Shown: positions 53,804-62,231, numbered from the stretch's first letter. The stretch is DNA of 64,000 nucleotides from Pseudoalteromonas rhizosphaerae (GCF_902498845.1 NZ_CABVLM010000006.1:124001-188000), one strand, 5' to 3'. Notes: a model not told the origin generated them from the letters alone. Numbers and translations are program-made.

Positions 53804-55252
53804 ATGAAAGAACTAAACACAGACGTTGTTGTAATCGGTGCTGGCACCGCAGGTTTAAGCGCTTACCGCAATGCAAAACAACACACGTCTAACGTATTAA
53901 TGATTGAAGCAGGCCCATACGGTACAACCTGTGCGCGTGTTGGCTGTATGCCAAGTAAATTACTTATTGCCGCCGCAGAAGCCGCCCATGCAATTGAAGC
54001 CGCGCCAGCCTTTGGTGTGCACAGCTCAAAACCAAGCATAAACGGTGTTGAAGTAATGGCACGCGTGCGCAATGAGCGTGACCGCTTCGTAGGTTTTGTA
54101 GTAGAAGCCGTCGATGACATTCCAAGCGATGATAAAATAGTAGGCTACGCAAAATTTTTAGATGCCAATCGCGTACAGATTGACGACCATACAATTATTA
54201 CCGCTAAGCGCTTTGTAATTGCTACCGGCTCTCGCCCTTCATACCCTGGGGTATTTAATAACTTTGGCGACAGACTGATCATTAACGATGACGTTTTCGA
54301 TTGGCAAGACTTGCCAGAGTCAGTTGCTGTATTTGGCCCTGGTGTTATTGGTCTCGAAATTGGCCAAGCGCTACACCGCTTAGGTGTTAAGGTAAAACTA
54401 TTTGGTGTGGGTGGCGCGATTGGCCCAATTACCGACCCAGTTATAAAAGACTACGCAAATACTGTATTTGCTGAAGAGTTTTTTGTCGATACCGATTCAA
54501 ACGTATCCGATATGAAACAAGTAGGCGATAAAGCGCAGCTTACCTATGTCGACAAAAACGGCAACAAACAAACCGAGCAATTTGATTACGTACTTGCCGC
54601 GACGGGCCGCGTACCAAACACCGATAAACTCGGTCTTGAAAACACCGGCATTGAGCTTGATGAACGTGGCGTACCAATCGCTGATAAACACACAATGCAA
54701 TGTGGCGACTCCAATATATTTATTGCTGGGGACGCCAGTAACATGATCCCACTACTGCACGAAGCGAGCGACCAAGGCTCCATCGCAGGGCAAAACGCGG
54801 GGCGTTTCCCTGATGTACGTATTGGCCTGCGCCGAGCGCCAATTGCAGCCGTTTTCAGCGACCCACAAATTGCTATGGTCGGTGAAACGTACAAGCAAAT
54901 AACGGCTCGTTATGGTGAGTGTGGTTGTTTTGAAATTGGCGAGGTCAGCTTTGAAAACCAAGGCCGCAGCCGCGTGATGCTGAAAAATAAAGGTCATATG
55001 CGTTTATACGCAGAGCAAGGCACAGGCTTATTTTTAGGTGCTGAGTTTATTGGCCCACAAGCTGAGCATATCGCCCACCTACTGGCATGGGCTGTACAAA
55101 ACAAAATGACTGTACCACAAATGCTCGACATGCCATTTTATCACCCAGTGATAGAAGAAGGCCTACGTACCGCACTGCGTGATTTAAACGCTAAGCTGAA
55201 ATTTGGCCCAGATATCATTAACCAATGTATGGAATGTGGCCCTGGGGCATAA
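53804..55252 (+). CDS. FAD-dependent disulfide reductase, dihydrolipoamide dehydrogenase-like
   Basis: A 482-residue pyridine nucleotide-disulfide oxidoreductase. It has the FAD motif VVVIGAGTAGLSAY, the redox-active pair C43/C48 in TTCARVGCMPSKLL, the NAD(P) motif GPGVIGLEIGQALHRLG, the second FAD motif IFIAGDAS, and the partner-subunit HPVIEEGLRTAL with the catalytic His-Glu. It ends QCMECGPGA, with an extra C475/C478 pair that lipoamide dehydrogenases normally lack. As neighbour of the peroxiredoxin-glutaredoxin gene it may reduce glutathione or a glutathione derivative (as GarB does), and is probably not the pyruvate dehydrogenase E3. The substrate is not proven by sequence. Confidence 0.82.
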   Translation: MKELNTDVVVIGAGTAGLSAYRNAKQHTSNVLMIEAGPYGTTCARVGCMPSKLLIAAAEAAHAIEAAPAFGVHSSKPSINGVEVMARVRNERDRFVGFVVEAVDDIPSDDKIVGYAKFLDANRVQIDDHTIITAKRFVIATGSRPSYPGVFNNFGDRLIINDDVFDWQDLPESVAVFGPGVIGLEIGQALHRLGVKVKLFGVGGAIGPITDPVIKDYANTVFAEEFFVDTDSNVSDMKQVGDKAQLTYVDKNGNKQTEQFDYVLAATGRVPNTDKLGLENTGIELDERGVPIADKHTMQCGDSNIFIAGDASNMIPLLHEASDQGSIAGQNAGRFPDVRIGLRRAPIAAVFSDPQIAMVGETYKQITARYGECGCFEIGEVSFENQGRSRVMLKNKGHMRLYAEQGTGLFLGAEFIGPQAEHIAHLLAWAVQNKMTVPQMLDMPFYHPVIEEGLRTALRDLNAKLKFGPDIINQCMECGPGA

Positions 55253-55259
55253 ATAATAA

Positions 55260-55288
55260 AAAGCCAGTTAATTTAATTAATTGGCTTT
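55260..55288 (+). terminator. Hairpin after the disulfide reductase gene
   Basis: AAAGCCAGTTAA pairs with TTAATTGGCTTT (12 pairs with one G-U) around 5 bases, 8 bases after the stop codon. The A- and T-ends of the stem make it a bidirectional-type terminator. Confidence 0.7.
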
Positions 55289-55339
55289 ATTACGTATGAT
55301 AAACTGCCAAATTATTAATTTTTTACAAGGAATGATTAC

Positions 55340-55957
55340 ATGGGAACTGACTTTTCTACTTTTGAAGAAGCGTTATATTTAGATAGTAAAAAAGCATTCA
55401 AGCAAATTTTAGCTGACTTGGGTGATGATATTTATGTAATCGGTTTTTATCACTCTGGTAGCTGTTCATTTTTACCTATGTTCAATACTCATACTGATTT
55501 TCAAAGCACATTTGAAGACGAATATGACTGCGAAGAAGATGACCGTTTACTCGCTAAATGGAACGTCAGTGACTTTCCATCATTAGAAGATTACTCAGAA
55601 TATTTTGAACACAGTAGTGAAATTCTACAAACACTCGACAATGACGATAGCTATGAAATAGTCAGTGATGAAGAAATCCAAAAATATTGGCAAGCATGGT
55701 TATCAACCTTAGAGCGCGTGTTAATTCGCTTAGATAACGAAGGTGTATTTTCAGAAGGTGTAGAGCGAAACTCAATCACGCTTGCCATACTCGCTTACGA
55801 TGAAACTGAAGATGAGCAATTTTCACGCATTAAACGCATGAATCCGCCCGCTGTTTTAGCAACTATTGAAACCGATTTTGAAACAATGATTGCCAGCCGT
55901 AACGAAGCAGAGCAATTAGCGATGGCAGAATTTGAGCGTATGTTACAAGAGCGTTAG
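55340..55957 (+). CDS. Uncharacterised acidic protein, possibly DUF4303
   Basis: A 205-residue, strongly acidic protein without signal peptide or membrane segment. The early segment DDIYVIGFYHSGSCSFLPMFNTHTDF and the spacing of aromatic residues resemble the DUF4303 family. That family has no settled function, and similar folds occur among contact-toxin immunity proteins. I assign no function. It stands alone between two hairpins (55260-55288 and 56048-56069), with AAGGA before the ATG. Confidence 0.6.
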   Translation: MGTDFSTFEEALYLDSKKAFKQILADLGDDIYVIGFYHSGSCSFLPMFNTHTDFQSTFEDEYDCEEDDRLLAKWNVSDFPSLEDYSEYFEHSSEILQTLDNDDSYEIVSDEEIQKYWQAWLSTLERVLIRLDNEGVFSEGVERNSITLAILAYDETEDEQFSRIKRMNPPAVLATIETDFETMIASRNEAEQLAMAEFERMLQER

Positions 55958-56047
55958 TTTTTAATAAATAGCTCTATATTGGCGCATAGTAAGTAATTGA
56001 GTAAAGACGAATTCAGCTATGGCTGCATTTCAATAAAATACATTAAA

Positions 56048-56069
56048 GCGAGCCTTTTTATAGGCTCGC
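56048..56069. terminator. Hairpin between the acidic protein and macrodomain-like genes
   Basis: GCGAGCC (56048-56054) pairs with GGCTCGC (56063-56069) around an A/T-only loop of 8 bases. There is no T-run on the plus strand, so terminator strength is doubtful. Confidence 0.45.
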
Positions 56070-56092
56070 CAAGTAGCTAAAAGGAATTTTAT

Positions 56093-57094
56093 ATGTGGTT
56101 TGAAAAACTGACAGGCTTTAGTGAAGAATCCCCGTTACAAGTGCATAAAAATTTATCAGTTAACGGTAATATTTTAAAATCTCATATTAATGCAAAGGAA
56201 TATCATTGCGGCTTGTTAGAAACACCATCATTAGCCGAATTAAGAAATCGCGTTAATTATAATAAAGCGCTAGATACAAAAAACTCTATTCGTGAAATCG
56301 TTGCGAATGTTCAAGACCTTCATACTGATAAGAACAATGTCGGCGCATTATTTCAAGTTGCCTCACAATTCAACCTCTTAGAAATGGTTTCTCCTGATGT
56401 TACACCTGAGCATGGTGTCGATGGCTATGAGTATGATCGTACTCAAGGACCTGCTTGCGCTATAGCTGCAGGTGCCGGAACTATTTATCGAAACTATTTT
56501 GCAAACGTAAATGGTGAAATTGGTCAAACGGCTAATAATCAGATCGATTGCCTGAGTGACATTGGTGCCGCATTAGGAAATAAAAATAACCGTCTTTGGC
56601 AAATGAAAAATGGTTATGCTTTGGCATCTGAACAGGGGTTGACAGAAATAAATGAAAAAATTAACTCAACGACTGAATCTGAACTCGACAAATTAAAAGC
56701 TTTGTTACGCATTGGCATCCAATGGGATACAGAGGTGACACTAAATACTCAAAAGCAAACAGTCAGCCAAGTTTATTGTTCAGCGCTTCCTGTTGCATAT
56801 TCACAAATACCTTCAAAGTTATGGGCTAATTTTGCCAAACTGATATTAGAGGCTTGTTACGAAGCAACAATATGCTCTGCTATTTTGAACTATCAAAAAA
56901 CAGGAAACAATAAAGTATACCTAACACTTATTGGTGGTGGCGTATTTGGTAATGATAGACAATGGATTTTACAAGCCATTGAGCGCGCCTTGAAACTATA
57001 CGAGTACGCAGACCTTGATATATTTATTGTAAGTTACGGCTCTTGTGATCCTTATGTTCAAAAATTCATAGATAATTTTTCAAAAAATAAATGA
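56093..57094 (+). CDS. Macrodomain-like protein, uncharacterised
   Basis: A 333-residue cytoplasmic protein. Features that look like a macrodomain (ADP-ribose binding fold) are: GALFQVASQFNLLEM, the conserved GVDGYEYDRTQGPACAIAAGAG followed by TIYRNYF, and near the C-terminus VYLTLIGGGVFGNDRQWILQAIERAL, which matches the loop, helix and strand pattern closing a macrodomain. It may read or remove ADP-ribose marks or process NAD-derived nucleotides; this is inference. No toxin partner is visible next to it. The ribosome site is AAGGAA. The next gene is convergent, with a hairpin between. Confidence 0.6.
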   Translation: MWFEKLTGFSEESPLQVHKNLSVNGNILKSHINAKEYHCGLLETPSLAELRNRVNYNKALDTKNSIREIVANVQDLHTDKNNVGALFQVASQFNLLEMVSPDVTPEHGVDGYEYDRTQGPACAIAAGAGTIYRNYFANVNGEIGQTANNQIDCLSDIGAALGNKNNRLWQMKNGYALASEQGLTEINEKINSTTESELDKLKALLRIGIQWDTEVTLNTQKQTVSQVYCSALPVAYSQIPSKLWANFAKLILEACYEATICSAILNYQKTGNNKVYLTLIGGGVFGNDRQWILQAIERALKLYEYADLDIFIVSYGSCDPYVQKFIDNFSKNK

Positions 57095-57131
57095 TAACTA
57101 CAGTAAAAAGCTAGCGTCATTAATAACGAAA

Positions 57132-57166
57132 CCTTACCAACATAAGCTTTAAGAGCGTTGGTAAGG
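57132..57166. terminator. Hairpin between convergent genes at 57.1 kb
   Basis: CCTTACCAAC (57132-57141) pairs perfectly with GTTGGTAAGG (57157-57166) around 15 bases. It lies 38 bases after the macrodomain-like gene and about 100 after the end of the opposite gene; TCTTTTC follows on the plus strand. Confidence 0.6.
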
Positions 57167-57270
57167 CGCTAGTCTTTTCATTATTAATCCAACGGCTTTT
57201 TATTTCATTAAAAATTGTTAAGGCTAATGAGCAGCACTCTAGGGAAATTAATCAGAGTAAGCATTACAAC

Positions 57271-57861
57271 TTAAAAATATGTGAGTAGGTCAGTATTAAA
57301 AACTAACCCAGATAAATTATTATCATTAACTAATTCTTTAAAATCATCGGTGCAGTAAAGTGACAAGCCTGATTGCAATTTCGATTTAAAAATAAGTTTA
57401 TTTCTTACATCCTCCTTATCGAATGCAAGTGACTTTAATTCATCTTCATAGCCATCCAGATAGGCTTTTTCTGTCAAGCTCAAATCTTCTTGAGCAAAAG
57501 TAAGTGGGTTGAATAAATATAATTTATCGCCATCAGTCTTTAAGTTAATAAATTCGCCAAATTCACTTAAAGGAGCGCTTAAATATGTGTAGGCAGTTTT
57601 GTTTAACACTAAAAAAGAGCTGTATAAATTAATGTCATAATTCTGCTTTTTTGCTCTTTCGAGATGCTTACATGTAAACCCACGAGGAGATAATGCTGTT
57701 AATGTGACGTTTCCTTGAGGAACATCGCTCATAACTGTACGAATAATAGCATCACTCATAGGCTCATTAGCGTTTTTAACTATCTGCTTTGCCATTTCCA
57801 TTATATCGAGATCAATTACATCATAGGTATTTGTCGGTTTTCTAAGCTGGTACACATTCAT
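57271..57861 (-). CDS. Uncharacterised protein, possible Imm11/DUF1629-type immunity protein
   Basis: A 196-residue soluble protein with no signal or membrane segment. The ending DDFKELVNDNNLSGLVFNTDL resembles the closing GL-x-F motif of Imm11/DUF1629 proteins, which protect against polymorphic toxins. The rest gives no motif I can name. No toxin gene is next to it, so if it is an immunity protein it is an orphan. AAAGGACC before the ATG is a good ribosome site. Confidence 0.55.
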   Translation of the reverse strand: MNVYQLRKPTNTYDVIDLDIMEMAKQIVKNANEPMSDAIIRTVMSDVPQGNVTLTALSPRGFTCKHLERAKKQNYDINLYSSFLVLNKTAYTYLSAPLSEFGEFINLKTDGDKLYLFNPLTFAQEDLSLTEKAYLDGYEDELKSLAFDKEDVRNKLIFKSKLQSGLSLYCTDDFKELVNDNNLSGLVFNTDLLTYF

Positions 57862-57980
57862 TATAGGTCCTTTCCTAGCTATTTCTAAAAGCTAACGGTT
57901 AACTTAATTTAATTTAATTTAAAGGCATATTTAGGTATTTACGGTGGAAGATCAAAATGAATGATACGAAAATCTGACAC

Positions 57981-58898
57981 TTATTTGCTTATTCCTGGTA
58001 TTTTTAAACACTCCTCACTAATAAAGTCAATCAATGCTCTTACCCTCAGTAACTCAGCTTTTTGCGGCACATATAACAAACTTAGCTGCACAGCTGGTAG
58101 CGAATAGTCTTTAACAATTTCAAGCAAAGAGTTTGATAACAGATAATCGTTTACAAGCCAGTTATGCACCGGCGCAATCCCTCTCCCATCAGCTACTAAC
58201 TGTTTGACTGCCAATCCGTTATCAACTTTTAAGTTTCCAGTTAATTTTATATCAATAACTTCGTCATTGCCTCTATTCGTTACACTCAGCTTTTCGCTAT
58301 TGATAATATTTTTCATTAGCACGCAATCAAGCTTTGCTAAATCATTAATTTTTGGGCTGTACCCTAAGTCGTTTAGATAACTAGGCGAACTTACAAATAG
58401 TCGTTCACTATAACCCAACACCTTTAATTTAAGTGAACTATCCGATAAAGGCCCCAACCGAATTGCAATGTCCACATCGTCTTTAACCAAATCAATGCGC
58501 TCGTCAGTCAAACTCAATTCAATATTCGTATTTGGATTCATCGACTGAAATTTATTAATGATTTTACAAAAATAAAGAACCCCCAACGACACAGTACAAG
58601 AAACTTTTATTTTTCCTTCTGTAGAGCTGTTTTTACCTACCGTTTGCGTTAGATTCTCTACTAAGTTTAGAATTTCAATACACTTATCGTAAAACATCTT
58701 TCCTTCAGAAGTTAAAGTTAAACTGCGTGTAGTTCTGGTAATTAATGGGGAGTGCAACTCTTCTTCAAGTTCAGCAATATGCCTTGTCACACTTGGCTGT
58801 GCAATACCTAGTTCTTTTGCCGCTTTTGAAAACTTCCCAGACTCAGCAACCCTAACGAATGTACGCATTCTATCTAGTGATAAATTCTTTTTATTCAT
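57981..58898 (-). CDS. LysR-family transcriptional regulator
   Basis: A 305-residue LysR regulator of the CrgA/DsdC-like subgroup. It has an N-terminal winged helix (MRTFVRVAESGKFSKAAKELGIAQPSVTRHIAELEEEL, a recognisable segment) and a C-terminal effector-binding domain (VSCTVSLGVLYFCKII to the end). It is divergent from the quinone reductase gene with 85 bases between starts, the usual layout in which the regulator controls its neighbour and itself. The inducer is unknown. Confidence 0.9.
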   Translation of the reverse strand: MNKKNLSLDRMRTFVRVAESGKFSKAAKELGIAQPSVTRHIAELEEELHSPLITRTTRSLTLTSEGKMFYDKCIEILNLVENLTQTVGKNSSTEGKIKVSCTVSLGVLYFCKIINKFQSMNPNTNIELSLTDERIDLVKDDVDIAIRLGPLSDSSLKLKVLGYSERLFVSSPSYLNDLGYSPKINDLAKLDCVLMKNIINSEKLSVTNRGNDEVIDIKLTGNLKVDNGLAVKQLVADGRGIAPVHNWLVNDYLLSNSLLEIVKDYSLPAVQLSLLYVPQKAELLRVRALIDFISEECLKIPGISK

Positions 58899-58983
58899 AT
58901 TTCAAATAATTAATATACATAAATCCATAATTATAATTTATATGAAACCTCATATAATGTCATTTTTAACTTAGAGTATTTGT

Positions 58984-59763
58984 ATGAACGTTTTAATTAT
59001 TTACGCACACCCAGAACCAAAATCGCTTAATGGATCTATTTTAAACATACTTAAAGAGCAACTTAACTTAGCCAAATACAATATAAAAATTTCAGATTTA
59101 TATGCACAAAACTGGAAATCAGAAGTCTCTAGAGAAGATTTTAGCGAGCTTGATGCAGGCTCTCGATTAAAAGTGCCCCATGCGTCGGGAATATCAACGG
59201 CTAATGGCAGCCTTAGCGCTGATGTGATACTCGAACAAGAAAAGTTACTATGGGCCGATACTGTTATTTTTTTATTTCCGCTTTGGTGGTATTCGATGCC
59301 AGCGATTTTAAAAGGTTGGTTTGATAGAGTTTATTCTTATGGTTTTGCCTATGGTGTTGGTGAACATAATGATACTAAATGGGGAGAGAGGTTTGGCGAA
59401 GGCAAACTTCAAGGTAAAAAAGCCATGCTTATTGTCACTGCCGGTGGATGGCAAGAGCACTATTCGAGTATGGGGATAAATGGCTCAATCGATGACTTGT
59501 TGTTTCCAATTAACCACAATATGCTTTTTTATCCAGGGTTTGATGTTTTGCCTCCCTTGGTTTTCTACCAAGCAGATAGAACAGCAAAGACTGAATTTGA
59601 GATGATCAAGCAAGCCATTATCGAAAGAGTAAATACCTTAGAGGTAACCCAAGCCATAAACTACAGAAAACAGAACTTTGGAGATTACACCATTCCACAA
59701 ATGCAATTAAAGCCCCATTTAGTTAATGGTAAAAAAGGCTTTAGTATTCATACTAAAGAATAA
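58984..59763 (+). CDS. NAD(P)H quinone oxidoreductase, flavodoxin-like fold
   Basis: A 259-residue FMN/FAD protein of the NQO1/MdaB type (Flavodoxin_2 family), expected to reduce quinones by two electrons. Diagnostic parts: VLIIYAHPEPKSLNGSIL at the N-terminus (flavin phosphate site), DTVIFLFPLWWYSMPAILKGWFDRVYSYGFAY (the family core), and KKAMLIVTAGGWQEHYSSMG. The divergent LysR gene is its likely regulator. Length is normal for the family. Confidence 0.9.
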   Translation: MNVLIIYAHPEPKSLNGSILNILKEQLNLAKYNIKISDLYAQNWKSEVSREDFSELDAGSRLKVPHASGISTANGSLSADVILEQEKLLWADTVIFLFPLWWYSMPAILKGWFDRVYSYGFAYGVGEHNDTKWGERFGEGKLQGKKAMLIVTAGGWQEHYSSMGINGSIDDLLFPINHNMLFYPGFDVLPPLVFYQADRTAKTEFEMIKQAIIERVNTLEVTQAINYRKQNFGDYTIPQMQLKPHLVNGKKGFSIHTKE

Positions 59764-60368
59764 TACAAAACTAAGTCATTGATAGCCTGTGGAAATAACA
59801 TGTACTGACGGTTAAATCATCAACACAGATAATAACTTTCCTGAGGTGGTGAACCGCTCCTTGATATTAGACCAAGATGCTGCACCACTCCAGGTTTTCA
59901 AGAAAAACACCATATAACTGAGCACTTACCAATAGTATTCGCTTACATAATTATACTGAGCCAAAGGTGCATATTCTCCCCAGCGTTGAGGTAACAATAA
60001 AACCAGCTCGTCCGCAGCGTAGTTGCATAACTAATGCACTAACCCCGCTGGCACATGTAGGCCTTGTTGCGGGCTTTATATCGGTAACAAAGTCGCCTGC
60101 CCATTAAGTACAAAAAAGAACTGCTCTGCAAACTCATGCTTATGCGACTGCTCCCCGTCGGCACTCGCTCTTGGATCACATTCAATGCACTACTCTTCAC
60201 CAAATGCCAACCATCACAATTATCACCCTTATGCCCCCAGTTATAATGTTCAGCGTTATCGACTGAAATAGGCATTGCCATATCTTCGCTATCCCTTAAA
60301 AGCTACTGCACAACAAAGTAAAACATCACCGTTTAAAATAGTAGTCAATTTAATTTATACAAGGAAAC
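59764..60368. other. Non-coding stretch with a decayed gene
   Basis: No intact gene. At 59841-59925 there is a fragment with a protein-like frame of about 30 codons (PEVVNRSLILDQDAAPLQVF) closed by stops on both sides, flanked by GGTGGTG and CACCAC in opposite orientation. I cannot assign it. From about 59950 to 60281 lies the remnant of a cupin gene on the minus strand. The remainder shows nothing recognisable. Confidence 0.6.
59950..60281 (-). pseudogene. Decayed cupin-domain gene
   Basis: Starting at the ATG at 60281 the minus strand encodes AEHYNWGHKGDNCDGWHLVK and NVIQERVP, the usual beginning of small cupin proteins. The frame then shifts: the next cupin part (HKHEFAEQFFFVLNGQATLL) is in another frame and soon meets a TAA. 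A third piece (QGLHVPAGLVH, then a stop, then DELVLLLPQRWGEYAPLAQY) is again displaced. At least two frameshifts or stops break it, so no full cupin barrel can be made. The metal-binding HxH and the later His are still visible, so decay is recent. Confidence 0.75.
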
Positions 60369-60457
60369 CACACTTATTCGCGCATAAAAGTGTGAAAAAA
60401 CACATTTATTAGCGCGTAAAAGTGTAAAAACTTGCATTTATTCGCGCAATAAAGTGT
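60369..60457. repeat. Three iterons of 32-bp period before the ATPase gene
   Basis: The core TTATTcGCGCatAAAAGTGT occurs three times, ending at 60393, 60425 and 60457, that is every 32 bases, three helix turns. The first unit is bounded by CACACTT and AAGTGTG in opposite orientation. The array stops 34 bases before the ATG at 60492. It looks like a multi-site operator or an iteron group. Confidence 0.85.
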
Positions 60458-60491
60458 AATTAATCATCTAGTGAGTAATACGAGACCTGCC

Positions 60492-61820
60492 ATGCAACGA
60501 TTAATTTTAGAAAAGTTATTAGATTGGAAATCTAAGCCAGCACGAAAACCCTTATTAATTGATGGCGCTCGCCAAACAGGTAAAACTTATTTATTACAAA
60601 CTCTATTAGGCAGTACCTTTGCAAACGTGATTCGAATCGATTTTTTAGAGTCCCCGCAAATGAGTGAAGCATTCGCAGATTCGTTATCCCCCGAAAACGT
60701 ACTATCTAATATAGAGCTACTTACAGGAAAAACGTTTGACCCTAATACAGATCTACTGATCCTTGATGAAATAGGCGAATGCCCTAAAGCAGTCACGTCC
60801 CTCAAATACTTTGCTGAACAAGCGCCGCATATGCATATTGCCGCCAGTGGTTCTAATATCGGATTATTAAACTCCTTTCCTGTAGGTAAAGTGGAGCAAC
60901 ATAATCTGCGCCCTCTCACATTTCGTGAGTTTCTGATCGCCTCGAAAGAAACCGCTCTAATTAAGGCATTTGCAGCACAAACAAACTCAAGTGCAGCACA
61001 TAGTAAATTATTCTCAAAACTCACTGATTATTACTTTACGGGTGGTATGCCAGAGGCTGTAAGTACATGGTTCGATTTATCTGATCACAGTATCATTGAC
61101 CGCGTTCAAGCTGTAACAGACATTCATAAAAATTTAGTACTGGGCTATCAACGAGACTTCAGCAAATACTCAGGAAAAGTAGATGCAGGTTTAATCGAAG
61201 CTGTATTTAATAATGTTCCAGCACAGCTATCATCAGTGATAGATGAATCGATTAATCGCTTTAAATTTAAAGGGATGCACGATAAAAAATCTCGCTATAG
61301 TGATTTTGAAAGCGCTATTTCTTGGTTAAATAAGTGCCGCTTGATACTCAAAAACCACCCTATTGACGGTACACCTAAAAGCCCATTAGCAGCATATAAA
61401 AAAGACAATATAGTTAAATTATTTCTTTTTGATGTGGGCTTATTAAATCATATGCTAAACATTGGGTATAAAGAGATAAAACAACAAGGCTATGAATACA
61501 AAGGCTTTGTGGCCGAAAACTTTGTACAACAAGAGCTCGCTGCACAAGGCATTGACCCAACATATTCATGGGGTGATGCAAGAGCGGAGATCGAATTTGT
61601 GGTCTCTGATGACGAAGGCAACATACTGCCTATCGAAGTAAAAAGTGGTAAACGCACCAAAGCAAAATCACTACAATCGTACATAAATAAATGCCAGCCC
61701 ATCAAAACAATTAAACTCACAGGCACGCAAGGCTCATCACCACTGGAAAAGGAGTATATTGTCCTCCCGCTCTACTACAGTGAATATGTAGTAAGCAAAC
61801 ACCTGAGGCTGATGAATTGA
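60492..61820 (+). CDS. AAA ATPase with DUF4143 domain
   Basis: A protein of about 442 residues with an N-terminal ATPase (Walker A GARQTGKT at 25-32; Walker B LLILDEIGE near 92-100) and a C-terminal DUF4143 domain. The latter ends in a PD-(D/E)xK nuclease-like pattern (SWGDARAEIEFVV ... LPIEVKSGKR). The start could be a GTG at 60471, but the ATG at 60492 gives the usual family N-terminus (MQRLILEKLLDWK). Such ATPases are widespread, often strain-variable, and have no settled function. Its stop overlaps the start of the downstream RelE/HigB-like gene, and three iterons lie upstream. Confidence 0.88.
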   Translation: MQRLILEKLLDWKSKPARKPLLIDGARQTGKTYLLQTLLGSTFANVIRIDFLESPQMSEAFADSLSPENVLSNIELLTGKTFDPNTDLLILDEIGECPKAVTSLKYFAEQAPHMHIAASGSNIGLLNSFPVGKVEQHNLRPLTFREFLIASKETALIKAFAAQTNSSAAHSKLFSKLTDYYFTGGMPEAVSTWFDLSDHSIIDRVQAVTDIHKNLVLGYQRDFSKYSGKVDAGLIEAVFNNVPAQLSSVIDESINRFKFKGMHDKKSRYSDFESAISWLNKCRLILKNHPIDGTPKSPLAAYKKDNIVKLFLFDVGLLNHMLNIGYKEIKQQGYEYKGFVAENFVQQELAAQGIDPTYSWGDARAEIEFVVSDDEGNILPIEVKSGKRTKAKSLQSYINKCQPIKTIKLTGTQGSSPLEKEYIVLPLYYSEYVVSKHLRLMN

Positions 61821-62167
61821 TAAAAGATAGACCTATCAAACTAGGCAGCAATTTAAACATCGTTGAGGAAACCGCCGAGTGCTTACAAAGCTACTATGAT
61901 GGTGAACTCATACTCAAAGTAAAGGGCTTATGGTTCGCGGGTAAATTCAGAGGCAATGAGCCACTGTTTAAATTAATTGTTGGAACACCAGGCCTATGGG
62001 AAGTCAGATTCAGTGCCTTTTCAGGAGGAGCGATTAGGATGCTTTATAGAACTTACAATAATAAGAATATTCTCTTAGTAGGTTTCATTAAAAAATCTGA
62101 CAATGAAGGATACAAACAAAATATACAACAAGCTGAAGATATATTTATCAAAACATACGCAGCTTGA
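61817..62167 (+). CDS. RelE/HigB-like (Gp49 family) toxin-type protein
   Basis: A 116-residue protein of the phage Gp49/HigB-like RelE superfamily. Visible pattern: GLWEVRFSAFSGGAIRMLYRTYNNKNILLVGFIKKS, with the Arg pair and the final basic strand typical of ribosome-dependent mRNA interferases, then a C-terminal helix. It starts at a TTG that overlaps the ATPase stop codon by 4 bases; no ATG fits before the core, so translation would depend on the ATPase gene. The usual helix-turn-helix HigA antitoxin gene is missing: the next feature is a tRNA on the other strand. Confidence 0.75.
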   Translation: MIKDRPIKLGSNLNIVEETAECLQSYYDGELILKVKGLWFAGKFRGNEPLFKLIVGTPGLWEVRFSAFSGGAIRMLYRTYNNKNILLVGFIKKSDNEGYKQNIQQAEDIFIKTYAA

Positions 62168-62231
62168 GCTACATATGTGCTACACAGAAAGATGAGAAGC
62201 AAGGGTTAAAACCGTAACTCATTGATTTAAT

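Noticed and set aside
53804..55252. E3 component of pyruvate or 2-oxoglutarate dehydrogenase
   Set aside because: There are no dehydrogenase-complex genes nearby, the neighbour is a thiol peroxidase, and the protein has an unusual C-terminal CxxC.
59841..59925. Insertion-sequence remnant with short inverted ends
   Set aside because: The frame is only about 30 codons, I cannot match it to a transposase, and the GGTGGTG/CACCAC ends are too short to be convincing.
60369..60457. CRISPR-like array (three repeats at 32-bp period)
   Set aside because: The non-repeated parts are about 12 A/T-rich bases, too short for spacers, and no cas gene is present. An operator or iteron reading fits better.
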